Of a stretch of DNA of 64,000 nt, positions 50,226 to 63,472 are shown piece after piece; within the stretch, counting starts at the first letter, position 1; every line of letters starts with the position of its first letter. Below the pieces are notes generated by a model. It was not told where the DNA came from. It searched no databases and was given only the letters and a program-made list of their open reading frames with translations. A program made the position numbers and the translations under genes. The DNA comes from Opeltia flavorubescens. Its lineage: Eukaryota > Ascomycota > Lecanoromycetes > Teloschistales > Teloschistaceae. The stretch covers positions 1,661,471-1,725,470 of the forward strand of contig KE546966.1 of assembly GCA_000442125.1 (NCBI GenBank). Reading direction: 5' to 3'.

Positions 50226-51369
50226 GTAATTATTATATTTAAATTCTATTTATACTATTATATTTAAGCGTTTTAACTATTTTATACTATTTAATAGCCA
50301 AAATATTATTAGTTTTTATATAATATTTAGTAATATTTATAATATTTAGTTATTTTATAAAAACTACTAATTATTTATTACTATTTATTTTTAATATCTA
50401 ATACCTATTTTATTATATTTATACCTATTTTATAAAAAAGTACCTAGTTATTATATAGTATCTCCGCTAAAATATATTAATTTTATTAAAAAATACTAAT
50501 TTTTTATTAATAATTTTTTATAGTAGATTTTTTACTGAATTATTTATTAAATTAAATCGCTTATAAATTTTTTTTAAATTTATTAATAAAATTAATAAAA
50601 ATTTTTTATATTATAATCAGCTTTTTAAATTAAAAAATTAACTATATACTATTAATTCTTAAAGAATTATTAACTATTTAGACGGTATATCCTTAAAAAT
50701 AAAAAATAAAATAAAAATAATAGTATACTAAAACTAAAAAAGCTACAAAAAATTTATAGAAATTAATTAAATATAAATAGTATTTTTATTCTAATTTTAT
50801 TATTAATATTATTAATATTAAAAAAAATTCTTTTTGAAAATTTTATTATATAAATATATTTTCAAATATTATATTTAAAAACTAATAAATAAATTTCCTA
50901 TTAATTTTATTAAATAATATATAATATATCTATTAATATTTTCTACTTTATAATAAATAATAGTATTATTTTTTCTAAAATTAATATAAAATCTCTAGAA
51001 AAAATTATTATAAATATTAAAAGTTTTTTTTTTATATTATAAATATTTTAATACTTTTATTATTTTTTTTATTTTTTTTATTAATTTATATATAAAAAAT
51101 CCTATTTATTTTATCTATTATTTCTATTAAAATATATAAAAAATCTTATTTAAATTTATATAAACTATTATATATACGATTTTATAAATACTAAAAACTA
51201 TATATTATAATTATTTAAATTTTTATAAAATTTGATTTAAAATAAATATATATTAAATATATAATTAGTTTTCAATTAATTAAAATATAATATTTAAATA
51301 TATAAATTGAAATTTTGATTAATATAATTAAATTCAATAAATTGAAAATTATTTTTTTAAACTAAATAT
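50226..51369. other. Unassigned AT-rich DNA left of Gypsy B
   Basis: About 1.1 kb are extremely AT-rich with very few GC words. Nothing is recognised. The last five bases (AATAT) are a possible half of Gypsy B's target duplication. Confidence 0.5.
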
Positions 51370-51582
51370 TATAAGGTCGCTAGATAAGTAACCTGCGAAC
51401 CTCGAGTTAACGGAGCTGTGTAATAGAATATAAAAGACGTTTATTTAAATAATAATAGAATTAATTATTAAAAAATTAATAATTTAAAGTTTATAGAATT
51501 TTTATTAAATATAAACGCTTTTTATATTAAATATAGCTCTATTTTTTATAAATTTTATACCTACTAGGCTTCCGGTTTTATA
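51370..51582 (-). repeat. 3' LTR of Gypsy B (213 bp)
   Basis: It starts TATAAGGTCGC and ends GGTTTTATA. Its block CCTGCGAACCTCGAGTTAAC matches A and C. It is the left, and so for this minus-strand element the 3', LTR. Confidence 0.88.
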
Positions 51583-54500
51583 ATTATATTCCTTTTAACT
51601 AGATTTAGTCCTTTAAGTTCTATTAGTAGATAATAAATTTATATAGTATATTTTTACCTTTTACTAGCCGGTATATAGCTATATTAAAATTTATAAGAGT
51701 TAACCTTATAAATTATAGATAAACGGACTTTATATATAATTATAAAATCTAAATATTTTATAATTTANTTAAAAATATAATTATNNTTTTAATNTATTTA
51801 ATTAATTTAAATAAATTAAATTATTTATTTTAATTTTATTTAAATATTTATAAATTATAAACTTTTTATTTATAATATTTATTTTATATTATTCTATAAA
51901 ATTTAAAAAGTTAAATTTATAAATAAATTTATTAAAATTTTATCTTTTTATTTATTATAAAATAATTTAAAATAATTTAAAATTCTTTTAAAATTTTTTT
52001 AAAAGTTAAAATTTATAAATTTTAGCTTTTAACTATATTAGATTATTTTTAAATATTAAATTTATAAATAAATAGTATTTTTATTATATAATTTCCTTTT
52101 TTAAAATATTATTTTATTTATTATATAGCGATTAAATATTTTAAGTTTATTTTAATAGTATTAAGCTATTTTTTATTATATAAAATAATTTAAAGCTCGA
52201 TTTTCGATTTTAATTTATTTTTAAAAAGTATATAATAATAGATATAGAATAGGCTAAAATTTTTCTTAGAATTATATTCTTTAATAAGCTATAAATATAG
52301 TAATAAAATAAATAATTACTTTTTTATTTAACTATTATTTATCTAGCCCTTTTTTACTTTTATTTTTTTTTAGCGAATATTTTTTAAAATATTTAAATAA
52401 TTATATTTTTTTTTAAATTTTTATTTCTCGCTAAATTATAAATTTTTTATAGTTTTTATTTTTATTTTGAATATAAAATTATAGTCTATTATATAGATAT
52501 AAATTTTAGCTTTTATTATAATTTATTTATTAAATTATAGCGCGAAAATTATAAATTTCCTTTATTTCCTTAAAATTTTTATTTAATTTTATAAATTTTA
52601 TTTAATTTAATAAATATATAAATTTAAATTTAATTTTTTTTAATTTTTTATATAACTTTTACTATAACTTTTTTATTCAAAAAAAACTATAAAAAAAAGC
52701 CGTAGTTTAAAAATATATAAAAAATAGATTTTTTAAATATTTAGATTATTTTTCTAAAATTTATAATTTTAATAATACTTTTAAATAATTATTTAAATTT
52801 TTAAATTTTTTTAAAGTAAATATTAATATAATTTCTTTTAATTAATAAAAATTTAATTTAGTATATATAATATATTAAACGCTTTATAATAAATTTTATA
52901 TATATTTATTATATATTAATAATAAAAACTATTAAATATAATTATAATTTTTATACTAACTATTAATATAAATAGAATATTTACCTTTAGAAAAAATAAT
53001 ATATATTTAAAAAATTTTACTAATACTTTTATTTAAAAGTAAACTTTAAAATTATTTTTATTTTTTAATAAAAATTTTTTTAAAAATTTAAAATAAAGCT
53101 TTTTATAAAATATAAATTTATTAATATTATTATTTTAATAATAGTAAATATAATTAAACCTTTTATTTCTATAATAAAAAAAACTTCCGTTTTATTATAA
53201 AATATAATAAATAATATTTAATAAATTACTAAAAAAATATATATTTATAATTATTTCCTTAATTATTTATTTAAAAACTTTTATTAATAATTTATTTTTT
53301 AATATAATAGTTAATAATCTCGTTTAAAAATATAAATATATTATAAAGTAGTTTATAGAAATAATAATTATTTAAATTAATATAATAATATAATTTTTAA
53401 ATTTATATATAAATTCCTAGTAATAATTTTTTATATAATTATTAGGTTTTATATAATTTATTTCTTTTTTTTTTATCTTTAAATATACTTTTTATTCTAG
53501 CCTTTATTTTTTTTAATATACCTATTTCTAATTTTATACATTTAAAATTTTTAATAGATTTTTTTATATTATTTAAATTACTAATTAATTTTTAAAAATT
53601 TTTAAAAAATATAATATTAATTTAATAAATTAAATACTAGAATTTATTTTTAATTATATATTTATTAAATATTTATTATATTTTTTATTCTTTTTTATTT
53701 TTTATTAAAATAAATTAAAGTTTAAAACTTTTATTATAAAAATATTATAATTCGAATAAATTAATATAAATTATAAAATAGATTCTTTTATATTATTTAA
53801 ATAGTTTAAAAAAAAATTTATTTATTAACTTTTTTTAAAATTTTAAAAAGCTTTAATTATCTATAATTTAGTTTATTTTTAGATTCTAAAATACGGATAT
53901 TAATATTTTATAATAATATTTTATTTTTTTTTTAAAAATTTATAACTTTATAATAAATATTATAATATTTTATTTATTATTTAAAAGTTTTTTTTATAAA
54001 ATTTAATTAAATATTTCTTTAAATTTTTTAATTAATTTATTTTTTTAAATATTAAAAGTTTCCTTTTTAAAAATTATATCTTTAAAATTAATTTTAAAAA
54101 TAGTAATATACTTTTTAAAAAACTTATTTAGCGGTTTATTAATATTTATATAAATACTATTATTATAAATAAATTCTATTAAAAATAATAATTTTAATTA
54201 ATTATCCTATTTATAATTATAATAAATTTTTAAATAATATTTTAAAATTTAATTTTAATATTTTATTCAGTTATTAATTTAAAAATAAAATATAATATTA
54301 AATTTTCTTTTAATATTTAAATAATAATAAAAAATATTTTAAAATTTATTTATAAAAAATAATACTTTATTATTAATAATTTTCTATATAACTTTATAAT
54401 ATCTAATATATTAATATTATAATAATTTTATAAATTTTTCTATAATAATACTTTTAATAATAGAAATATAAGTTATATATTTAATTACTTTATTTATTAA

Positions 54501-55216
54501 TATAAAAATTAAATTATAGGTTTTTTTTATATAAAAGTTAATTATAAATAGTAAATTAATAATAAAATTTATTATTACTATATAAAACAATTATATACTT
54601 TTAAATAAAATTAATTCTAATTATTTATAAAATTTATAATAATAAATTTATATTCTTTAATAGTTAAAATATATTTTATAATAATTTTTTATTTTTTTAA
54701 TTATATTTAATTAATACTATTTTTTATAAATTAAATCCTTTATTTTTTTTTTATAAAATAACCAGTTTTAAAATTATTGTAATTTATATAAAAAATTTTA
54801 TTTTTTATCGCTTAATTATTAAATATATAAATTATTAAATTTTTTTAAAATAGTTTATTTTTTTTAATCTTTTATTTTAAAAGTTCTTTTTAATTAATAA
54901 TAAATTTTTAACGCTATTTTTTTTTATAATAAAAGTATCCTTTTATTAAAGTTTAAAAAACTATTCTACTATAAATAATTATATTTTTAAAAAAAAATTT
55001 TTAATTTAATAACTTATTAAATTAAAAATTAAAAATTTATAAAATTTAAAAATCTATAAATTTTTTTAAATTTCTTTTTATTTTTATAAATAGCGAGGGT
55101 ATTTATAATAGTTATACTATTTAATTATATTATTAAAATTATTATAAATTTAATTATTATAAATATATTTTTTTTTATAATTTAAACTAGTAGTTTTTAT
55201 TATAAAGTTTATTTTA

Positions 55217-55388
55217 TATTAAAGCGCAAAATATATATAATATAAAAAGTAGATAGTTAAAAAGTTGATTGCTAAATTTTTATAGAATTACTGTAAAATA
55301 TATAAGAATACTAAAGCGCGCTAGGCCTAATCCGGTAGTAATACTAAGGTTTATATTTTCTACGGTATCCTATAGTAGAACCGTAATA
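55217..55388 (-). repeat. LTR of element D, left (172 bp)
   Basis: It starts TATTAAAGCGC and ends CCGTAATA. It aligns over its whole length with 58648-58819, including GGCCTAATCCGGTAGTAATA. Relics of the same LTR occur inverted at 50055-50225 and 63070-63240. Confidence 0.9.
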
Positions 55389-55737
55389 GATATCTATAAA
55401 AAATATAAAAAGTAGCGCCCTCGCTACTAGTAGCGCCGGTGAGGTGGTATAAAAATAGTAGATATTTAGTATATACGATTTATATATATTTTATATCCTT
55501 CGTTTTATATTATAATATTTTATTATTTATTTAATTAGTTCTAATTTATATTATAACCGTATTTTTTAACCTATTTTTCTATACTTTTTTAATTAATTAG
55601 CTCGTTATATTATTATTAAGGTAAATATATATACCGGTAGCGACGTAGTTTATAATTTAAAGTAGTTATAATAGTATAATATTTATATATATAAAAACGT
55701 AAAGAATATATATAAAAATATATAATTAGTATAAAGG

Positions 55738-55783
55738 GGTGTAGCGGCGAGGGAGGGATATACGGCGGCGAAATAGAGGGTAA
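55738..55783. repeat. GC-rich motif inside element D
   Basis: TAGCGGCGAGGGAGGGATAT followed by ACGGCGGCGAAATAGAGGG is the inverse of the CCCCCTATTTCGCCGCCG-type repeat at 42411-42462. It is one of the least decayed parts of D. Confidence 0.65.
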
Positions 55784-57099
55784 TAGTATAGCTAGCGGTA
55801 TAATTTACTTCTGCGTAAAATTAGTACTAAATTACTTAAAATAAATTTAATTTAAAAATACTATATTTAAATATTTTTAAATATTTATTTCTAATTAGTT
55901 AAAATTAAATTAAATATTTATTAGCGCTATTTTAAATTTATAAAACCTTTTAAATAATATTATTAAATTTATTAATATTTACTTTTTCTTCTAGCGCTCA
56001 GTATAAATTATAAAAATAGGTATAGAAATACTACTATATATAGTAGAAAACGTATTTTCGTTATTATTAAATTTATAGATAAAAGTTATCTTTTTCTTTC
56101 TTATTATTATAAATTTTTTAGTTATATAAATAACGGTATTATACTCTATAAATTATAATAGGCCTATAATAAAATCTATCTAAAGGTTATCTACTAGATA
56201 GGTTTCTATAGATATATTTTAGCTGTTAATTCTATTTAGCTAGATATTAAATCTTACGATTTTATCGGTAATTTATAGGCTATATACGCCTTATAGTATT
56301 ACTAGCTTCGTTTTTTATATTATACTATAATAATTTAAGTAGGAAAGTAAAAGATTTTTATCGAGAATTAAAGTTTTATAACTAGTATTAATATATATTT
56401 ATAGTTTAATATTAAATAGATATATATACGCTATTATATAGTCTAATTTAAAACGCTGGAATATATATATATAATCTTTAGCGTATTATTTTTATACGAA
56501 TTAGCGGCGAATATAAAAGAATTAATAGCCTCTAGAATTATAGCTATATATATCTAATATATAATCCTATAACTTATTTAAATTATTAAATACCGCTAGA
56601 GATATAGGATATTTATAATAAATAAATAGCTATATTTTATATTATTTATTCTAGATATTATTAAAATTAATAAACAGGCTATAAATATAATAATTATTTA
56701 TAAATATACTATTAAATACTTATTTATAAAGGTCTCTAATATTTTCTAGTTCTTCTAATTTTTTTTCGTTTTTATAAACTTTATAATAGGTATTTTAGCT
56801 ATTTAAATTTAGTATATTATTTATATTTTTAAAATAAGTATTTTATTACCGATTTTACTATAAATTAAATATAATACCGATATATAAATTCTTTAATACC
56901 TTAATCTAGCGTTAAAAATATTACTAAAAGTTATTTATATACTAAAAAAGCTTTTTTAGAAATCTAGCGCTATTTTATCTAGAACTATTTTACTATCTAA
57001 AAAGCTCTTATTAACGGTACTACTAGCGGTTATTTTAGTACGGTTAATTCTTATAAGCTTATTATTATAACTAGTAGGTATTATTTTAAAAGAAACCCT

Positions 57100-57720
57100 A
57101 ATAAAATTACTAGCGATTTTTTATAATTTTCTCTAGTACTTTTTACCTATAAAATCGTTTTTATACTATATTTTTAGCTTTTAACTAGATAATAAAATCT
57201 AGTAGACTTATATAGGGACTAGATTAATTATAATCTCGTTATAAGCCTAGTATTAGGTAATTATACGCTTATATAATCTAGTTAGTAATATTAAATCCCG
57301 CGTTTTTTTTATATCTAGCTACCGTTTATATATATTCTATAAGAAAATATTACTTCTTTATATTTTTAATAATAAATTAATTTATATTAAATAAATTTAA
57401 TATATTTAATTAGTATATTCTAAATCTAATAACTAGCTTCTCCTTTTAAAAATCCAGATTCTCGTTTATTTATAGGCTATTTTACTGGAGATTATCTAGT
57501 TTTATAGAAAACTATATCTAGACGCCGCCGAGGAGGAATAAATATAGATTTTAGCGTATTAATACCGTATTTTTTATTTATATAATATTTTTAGCTGTAT
57601 TAATAAAAAGGTATATATCGCGAAAATAGATATCCTACTTTATAATAACGAAATCGCCTTTATTATAGATAGCTTCTAATAAATAGGGATTAAAATAGCC
57701 TATATCTAATAATTTAGATT
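57100..57720 (-). pseudogene. Gag-like region of element D
   Basis: On the minus strand a stretch with the words G-Y-F-N-P and Y-F-R-D-I-Y and a downstream basic, Gln/Leu-rich part resembles the gag protein of a fungal Gypsy group. It is a relic. The left remainder of D (55400-57100) could not be assigned. Confidence 0.6.
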
Positions 57721-58647
57721 TAGCGCTAGTATTAACGGAACTAATAGTATTATATATTTAAATATTTATTATTACTATTATTATTAAAATAATAGTAGTA
57801 AAAATAAACTTTTATATATTAAAAAAAGATAGAAAACAATTATAAAATCCTTTTAATTTTAGCGGTAAATTATTAATAAAATACTAAAAATTTCTTAAAT
57901 TTCTTTAAAATCTATCCTATTCGTTTTCTAGCTTTTTAGGCGGTTTTTTTTAAAATTTCTTTAGCTTTTTAAGCGGTTTTTTTTAAAATTTCTTCTTTTT
58001 TTTAAGCTCTTTCTTAAGTAATAGCAGCGGTAATTTATTTATAGTTATTTTATATACTAGACCCTTTATTTACTCGCTTAATATATTAATATTATTTTTT
58101 AATCTATTTAACTTTTATATATATTATTTAAAACGTTTATTTACTTTTTATTAGTACTAATTTTTAGTAATAGCTCGTTTTTTTATATAAATATAAAGCT
58201 CCGCTATTATAGGTTTATTTTTATTAATAGTTTAAATTATAGTATTATCGAGTACTTAATATATAGCAAATATAGTAGATATAATAGATTTTTAGCGTTT
58301 ATATTATTTAAAAATAATTTTATTAGAGTCTAATTACTATTAATAAATTTATTATTACTGAATTTATTTACGCTAATATTTTTTAATATACTAGCTATAA
58401 TATTAAATAGGCTTTATATAAATTCGATAAAAGCCGATCGAATTATTAGCGTTATTAGATAAATAGATAAAGTAGATAATATAATATATAAAAGATATTT
58501 ATTTAATATTTACAGGCGAAAGTTAATAGATTTCTACCGATATAAAAGGACTTTTAAAAGTATTCTACTACTTACTATTATATAATAAAGTAGTACCTAT
58601 ATATAAAAATATAGGTAGAATTATAAATTTGAATAATTACTACTATT

Positions 58648-58819
58648 TATTAAAATATAGAATATATATAGTATAAAAAATAGGTAATTAAAAAGTTAAT
58701 TATTAAATTTTTATAGAATTATTATAAAATATATAAAAATACTAAGGCGCGTTAGGCCTAATCCGATAGTAATACCGAGGCTCACGTTTTCTACAGTATC
58801 CTATAGCAGAACCGTGATA
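58648..58819 (-). repeat. LTR of element D, right (172 bp)
   Basis: It starts TATTAAAATATAG and ends CCGTGATA. It is the best preserved copy of this LTR, with GGCTCACGTTTTCTACAG and ATAGCAGAACCGTGATA still keeping CpA. Confidence 0.9.
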
Positions 58820-61800
58820 TTTTATAGAATAAAAAAAAATTATTATTATTATTTTTATTACTACTAAATTTTATAATATTAGGCCTTTTATATAATATAT
58901 TAACTAGATTTAATAAACCTTTTTAATATTTTATATAAAAGTTAAATATAGCTAGTTTTTTTATTTATTATATTTATTTTATAATAAATTTTTTTATATT
59001 TATAAAATATTTAAAATTATTATAATCTATAATTATATAAATAACTTTTTTAGCTTTTTATAAATAATATTATTAATTTTTAAAATCTAATACTATATTA
59101 TAAAGCTTTTTATTATATATATTCTAATAAAATTTTTTATTTTTAAATTTATAGCTAAAGAATATTATTTAATATTAGTATAAATTTTCTTCTAATTTTT
59201 AACTAAAAATCCTCTCTATTTTATATTTTAATATATCTATTTTTATATAAATATTAATATTTATATTATAATATTATAAAATTAAAATTAAAATAAAAAT
59301 TTTTTTTAATTTTTTAAAAATTTTTTATATTTTTTTAAATTAAATAAATTTAAATTTAACCTATTTTTTATTTATATCTCGTATTAAATTAGTTAAAAGA
59401 ATAATTATTTATAAAAAACCTTTTATAAATCGCCTATAAAATTCTATAAATTTTAAAAATATTAGAATATCCTTTATATTTTTTAATACTAGCTATTTAT
59501 TTATAATTTTAATTTTTAAAAATTTTATATAAATTTTTTACTAACCTACTATAAAATTTAAAAATATAATTTTAGTATAATTAAAAATATATTTTAATAA
59601 TTTTATATATAAATAATATTCTAATAAAATTTTAATAACTATATAAATATATTTTTAATATTTTTTTTTTATTTTTAAAATAAATTAGTATATTATTTAA
59701 ATAAATTATATTAAATATATTTAAATAAAATTATAATATTTTATTAATATATAATCTAAATATAATAAAAGTATTTATAATATTAAATAGTATAATTTAA
59801 TATTTAAATTATTTATAGCGAATTTAAAATATAATTTTCTATTTATTTTTCTATTTAATTTAAATATAATAATAAATATTATAAATATCGATTTTAATAA
59901 ATTATTTTATATATATAAATCTATTTAAAGTTTCTAATAATCGGAGTAAAAATCATCTATTTTCAATAATAATTTTATTTAAACCTTTATAATTTATATA
60001 TAATTATAAACTACTATTTACCTTTTTAATAAATAATATTAATATTTTAATTAAATTATTTAAAAGTTTTATCTAGTTTTTAATTTATATATTAATAAGA
60101 TAATTTTAAATTATCGCTAATTTATTTAGTAATATATTATAGATTAAATCTATTTTTAGCTATTTATCGAATTTTAAATTTATAAAATATTTTATTTAAT
60201 TATATATATTTAAATTATTAGTAAATTTTTTTAAAAAAATTCTACTAAATTTTATAAAATCGGTGGAATTTTAGAATTTTTAGTTTATATTATACTATAT
60301 TTTATTATTTTTAAAATAATTATTTCTTTTTTTAAATTAAATATTAATTAATAAGAATATATAATTTATATATTATACTTTTTATTTACTACTAGTATTA
60401 TTAATTTAATAAATTATTTTATAATATAAATATCGACCTAGTTTAATACTATTTTTTAAATAGTAGAAAATTTTTATAAATTTATTTTTAATTTTATTAG
60501 TAAATATTAAAGTCTATTTTTATTATTTAAAAGTAATTAAAAATTATATTATATTTATATATATCTATTATATAATAATTATTTTTATAATATTTTTTTA
60601 TTTTATAATTATCTATTAAATTTATATTTAATAGATAGAAATTATAAAATAAAATTTAATAGTTATTTACTACTTTAATTTATTTTAAAATTATTTAATT
60701 TTTAAATTAAAAAAATTTCTTAATAAATATTTATAAAATAAAATCTTTTTTATATATTAGAATTAATTAAATAATTAGTTATTTAAAATTTTATAAAGAT
60801 ATTAATATATAAAAAAACTATTATAATAAATATTTATTATTTAATTATAAATAATTTTAATATAATAACGGTATATATTAAAATTTCTTTTTTTTATATT
60901 TTTTTTTCTTTATTATATTTTTTTTACTTTTCTATAAATTTAAAATATATAGAATTATTTATTTTATATTTTTTAATTTTATAAATCTAATATTTTATTT
61001 TAAATATTTTTTTTTTATATTTTTTTAAATATTTAATTAAATTTTAACTACTATTTTTATTATAATTTAAACTTTTTTTTTTTTTTATAAATTTCTTTTT
61101 TAACTATTTTATTTAAAAAACTAAATATTTTTATTAAATATTTTATATTTTAATTTAAATATAATATCTAATTTTAATAACTATTATTTTAATATAATAT
61201 ATTATATTAAAAAAGTTTAATAAATTTTTAATTTTTTAAAATTTTATAACGTTTTATTATTAATTTATTTATTTATTTTTATTTATAAATAAAAAATTTT
61301 TATAAATTTATTTATTAAATAATTTAAATTATTATATTATTATTATAAATATTAGTTAAATATAGATATTAACTATAATTTTAGCTATTTTATAAATTCT
61401 AACCGGACTTTTATTTATATATTCTAGATCGTTAAATTATTTAATATATTTTTATAATATTAAATAAAATTATTTTAAATAAATAATTTATTTTTAGTAT
61501 TTAATAATTTAATATAATTATATTATTAAATTTTAAATTTACTATTAAATCTAGAAATTATCTAGTAAATTTTTTCTTTTTTAATAGAAAAATCTCTTTA
61601 TAAAATATTAATATATTTTTTATAATTAATAAATTATTATATTAAATTTTTATATTTAATATATAACTATCCGTTAAATATTTTCAGCCTACTAGCTTTC
61701 TTTTTAATATTTAAGAAAAATTAGTAATAATTATTATTATATTATTTTTAATAGTTTATATTAATTTTTAATTTAGCGATTTATAAATAAATTATTAATA

Positions 61801-62136
61801 ATTTATTCTTTAATTTTAATTCTTAAATATAAAATTAAATTTATAATATTTATACTTTAGTTTTTTTTTAATAAAATTAATTCGCTAGAAATTCTATTTA
61901 TTTAATTATTTATTATTTTAATATTTTTTTTATTAAATAAAAAATCGTTCGCTAGATTATTTTTATTATTTCCGCCTAGATTTTTAAATAGATTTTATTT
62001 ATTATTATTAAACTCTATAATTTAGTCTTTTTATAAAATTTTTAACTATTTTAAAATTTATATATAAAGCTTTCTTTTTTAAATTTTTCTTATTATTTTA
62101 TTAAGTAACTTTTTATAATTAAAAAATAATTAAAAT

Positions 62137-62349
62137 TATAAAATCGCTAGATAAATAATTTATTAACTTTAGGTTGATAGAATTATATAATAGAATATAA
62201 AAAATATTTATTTTAATAATAGTAGAACTAATTATTAAAAAATTAGCAGTTTAAAATTTATAGAATTTTTATTAAATATAAACGCTTTTTATATTAAATA
62301 TAGTTCTACCTCCTACGAATTTTATACCCGCTGGGCCTCCGGCTTTATA
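62137..62349 (-). repeat. 5' LTR of Gypsy B (213 bp)
   Basis: It starts TATAAAATCGC and ends GGCTTTATA. Its left half is more decayed than the other LTRs, while CCCGCTGGGCCTCCGGC is kept at the right end. Confidence 0.88.
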
Positions 62350-62362
62350 GATATATATTACA

Positions 62363-62751
62363 AGTATCGGGTTATCGTTCCAGTAGAATTTTGCTGCTAG
62401 TAGCTCGCAGTTAATAGAGCTAACTGGTAGGGCTGGTAGTTAATTCCTAATTAGCTTAATACAGCTAAATTTTTTAAGCTTTATAGCGTTACTAAAATTA
62501 CTCCGATTCTAAATATTTTTACGCTATTGGAAAACGCTTGTTAAACGCTTTAAATTAAGNTATTTCGTATATTATTATACAAATTATTCGTGGAGTTATT
62601 AAACTATAGAAAATCCAGCTGTTTTAGTAGTCGAAATACGAAATCGCGCTAGACCCGAAATATATCTACCTTTATTCGATACCAATCGATAAAATTTATA
62701 TTTATTTCGGGTCGAAAAATCGATAAAAAACGTTTTTTAATATATATATAA
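62363..62751 (+). repeat. Repeat family R1, copy c
   Basis: This R1 copy has the same order as R1a and R1b and is more decayed. Recognisable parts are GATTCTAAATATTTTTACGC and AAACGCTTTAAATTAAG in the core and TACCAATCGATAAAATTTAT and TTTCGGGTCGAAAAATCGAT at the 3' end, then a TA run. Gypsy B lies only 13 bp to its left. One ambiguous base is at 62560. Confidence 0.82.
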
Positions 62752-62929
62752 TATTTTTTATTCTATTATTATATATATTTTTTTACCGTAATACCATTTT
62801 ATATTATATAATAGATTTAATATATTTAATATAAAAATTATATATTATATTTATTAGTTCTATATTAGAAAAAAATAATATATAAAAAATAAATAAACTT
62901 TTTTTAAAATATCTATTAAAAATATTATT

Positions 62930-63240
62930 ATAAATTATATAAAATTAAGAATATAAAATATATAAATTATATATATTAAACGTCTATTATTTCTATAATA
63001 TTTTCCTAGCGCTATTAATAATAAAAGCGCTATTTTTTATATTTTTTATAAATATTTATTATAATTCTATTATAAAAATAAAAACGTTAATATAATTACC
63101 GGATTAAATTTAATATATTTTAATATTCTTATAAATTTTATAGTAATTTTATAGAAATTTAGCAAGTAATCTATTATTTATTACTAGATTTTATATACTA
63201 TATATTTATTCGTTATAACCGTTATAAATATCGAATTAAT
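62930..63240 (-). mobile_element. Fragment of a D-family element
   Basis: The reverse complement aligns with the left LTR of D and the sequence just inside it. 63070-63240 matches the LTR (ACCGGATTAAATTTAAT, TTATAGAAATTTAGCAAGTA). 62930-63070 matches 55389-55510, including the AGCGCTATTTTTTATATTT block. It is a broken fragment in the opposite orientation to the left part of D. Confidence 0.65.
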
Positions 63241-63472
63241 TATTTTTTTTATTTTAAAAAATTTATAAAAGGCTTTAATAGTAATTATTACAATTTTATT
63301 AAAAATTATTATTTATAATCGAACGTTAAAATATTTGTTACTAATTATTATTTAAATACTTTTAATAAATACGATTTTTATATTTTTTATTTTAATAATA
63401 ATATTATTAAAATATTTTAAAATATTTTTTAAAATCTATATATTATTAATAGTATAATATATTTATTCTAAT

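Larger units (their letters stand above)
55217..58819 (-). mobile_element. Short LTR retrotransposon fossil D, nested in Gypsy B
   Basis: This 3603-bp LTR element has two 172-bp LTRs and a perfect 5-bp target duplication TTTTA (55212-55216 and 58820-58824). The interrupted family sequence can be followed in A at about 17150-17200. On the minus strand a gag-like region of a fungal Gypsy type lies at about 57100-57720. I saw no reverse transcriptase. The element is too short for a complete Gypsy, so it is either internally deleted or a non-autonomous form. A GC-rich motif at 55738-55783 is shared with 42411-42462. It is broken. It is younger than B, which it interrupts. Confidence 0.88.
51370..62349 (-). 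mobile_element. Full-length Gypsy LTR retrotransposon fossil B, with nested D
   Basis: This is the same family as A, in the same orientation, with 213-bp LTRs at both ends. After removal of the nested element D and one target copy it is about 7.37 kb, within a few bases of A's 7369. Its flanks are AATAT (left) and GATAT (right), a plausible 5-bp target duplication with one transition. Alignable stretches run along the whole of A, for example 51583-51780 with 13541-13740 and 61930-62130 with 20280-20480. It is more AT-rich than A, so it is more decayed or was attacked more often. It is broken throughout. It sits only 13 bp left of R1c. Ambiguous bases cluster at 51768-51794. Confidence 0.9.

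Noticed and set aside
55389-55440. Primer binding site next to the left LTR of D, based on TAGTAGCGCC resembling an initiator tRNA-Met complement
   Set aside because: The gag-like relic places D on the minus strand, so the left LTR is the 3' one. The word is also about 35 bp from the LTR and part of a small local inverted repeat.
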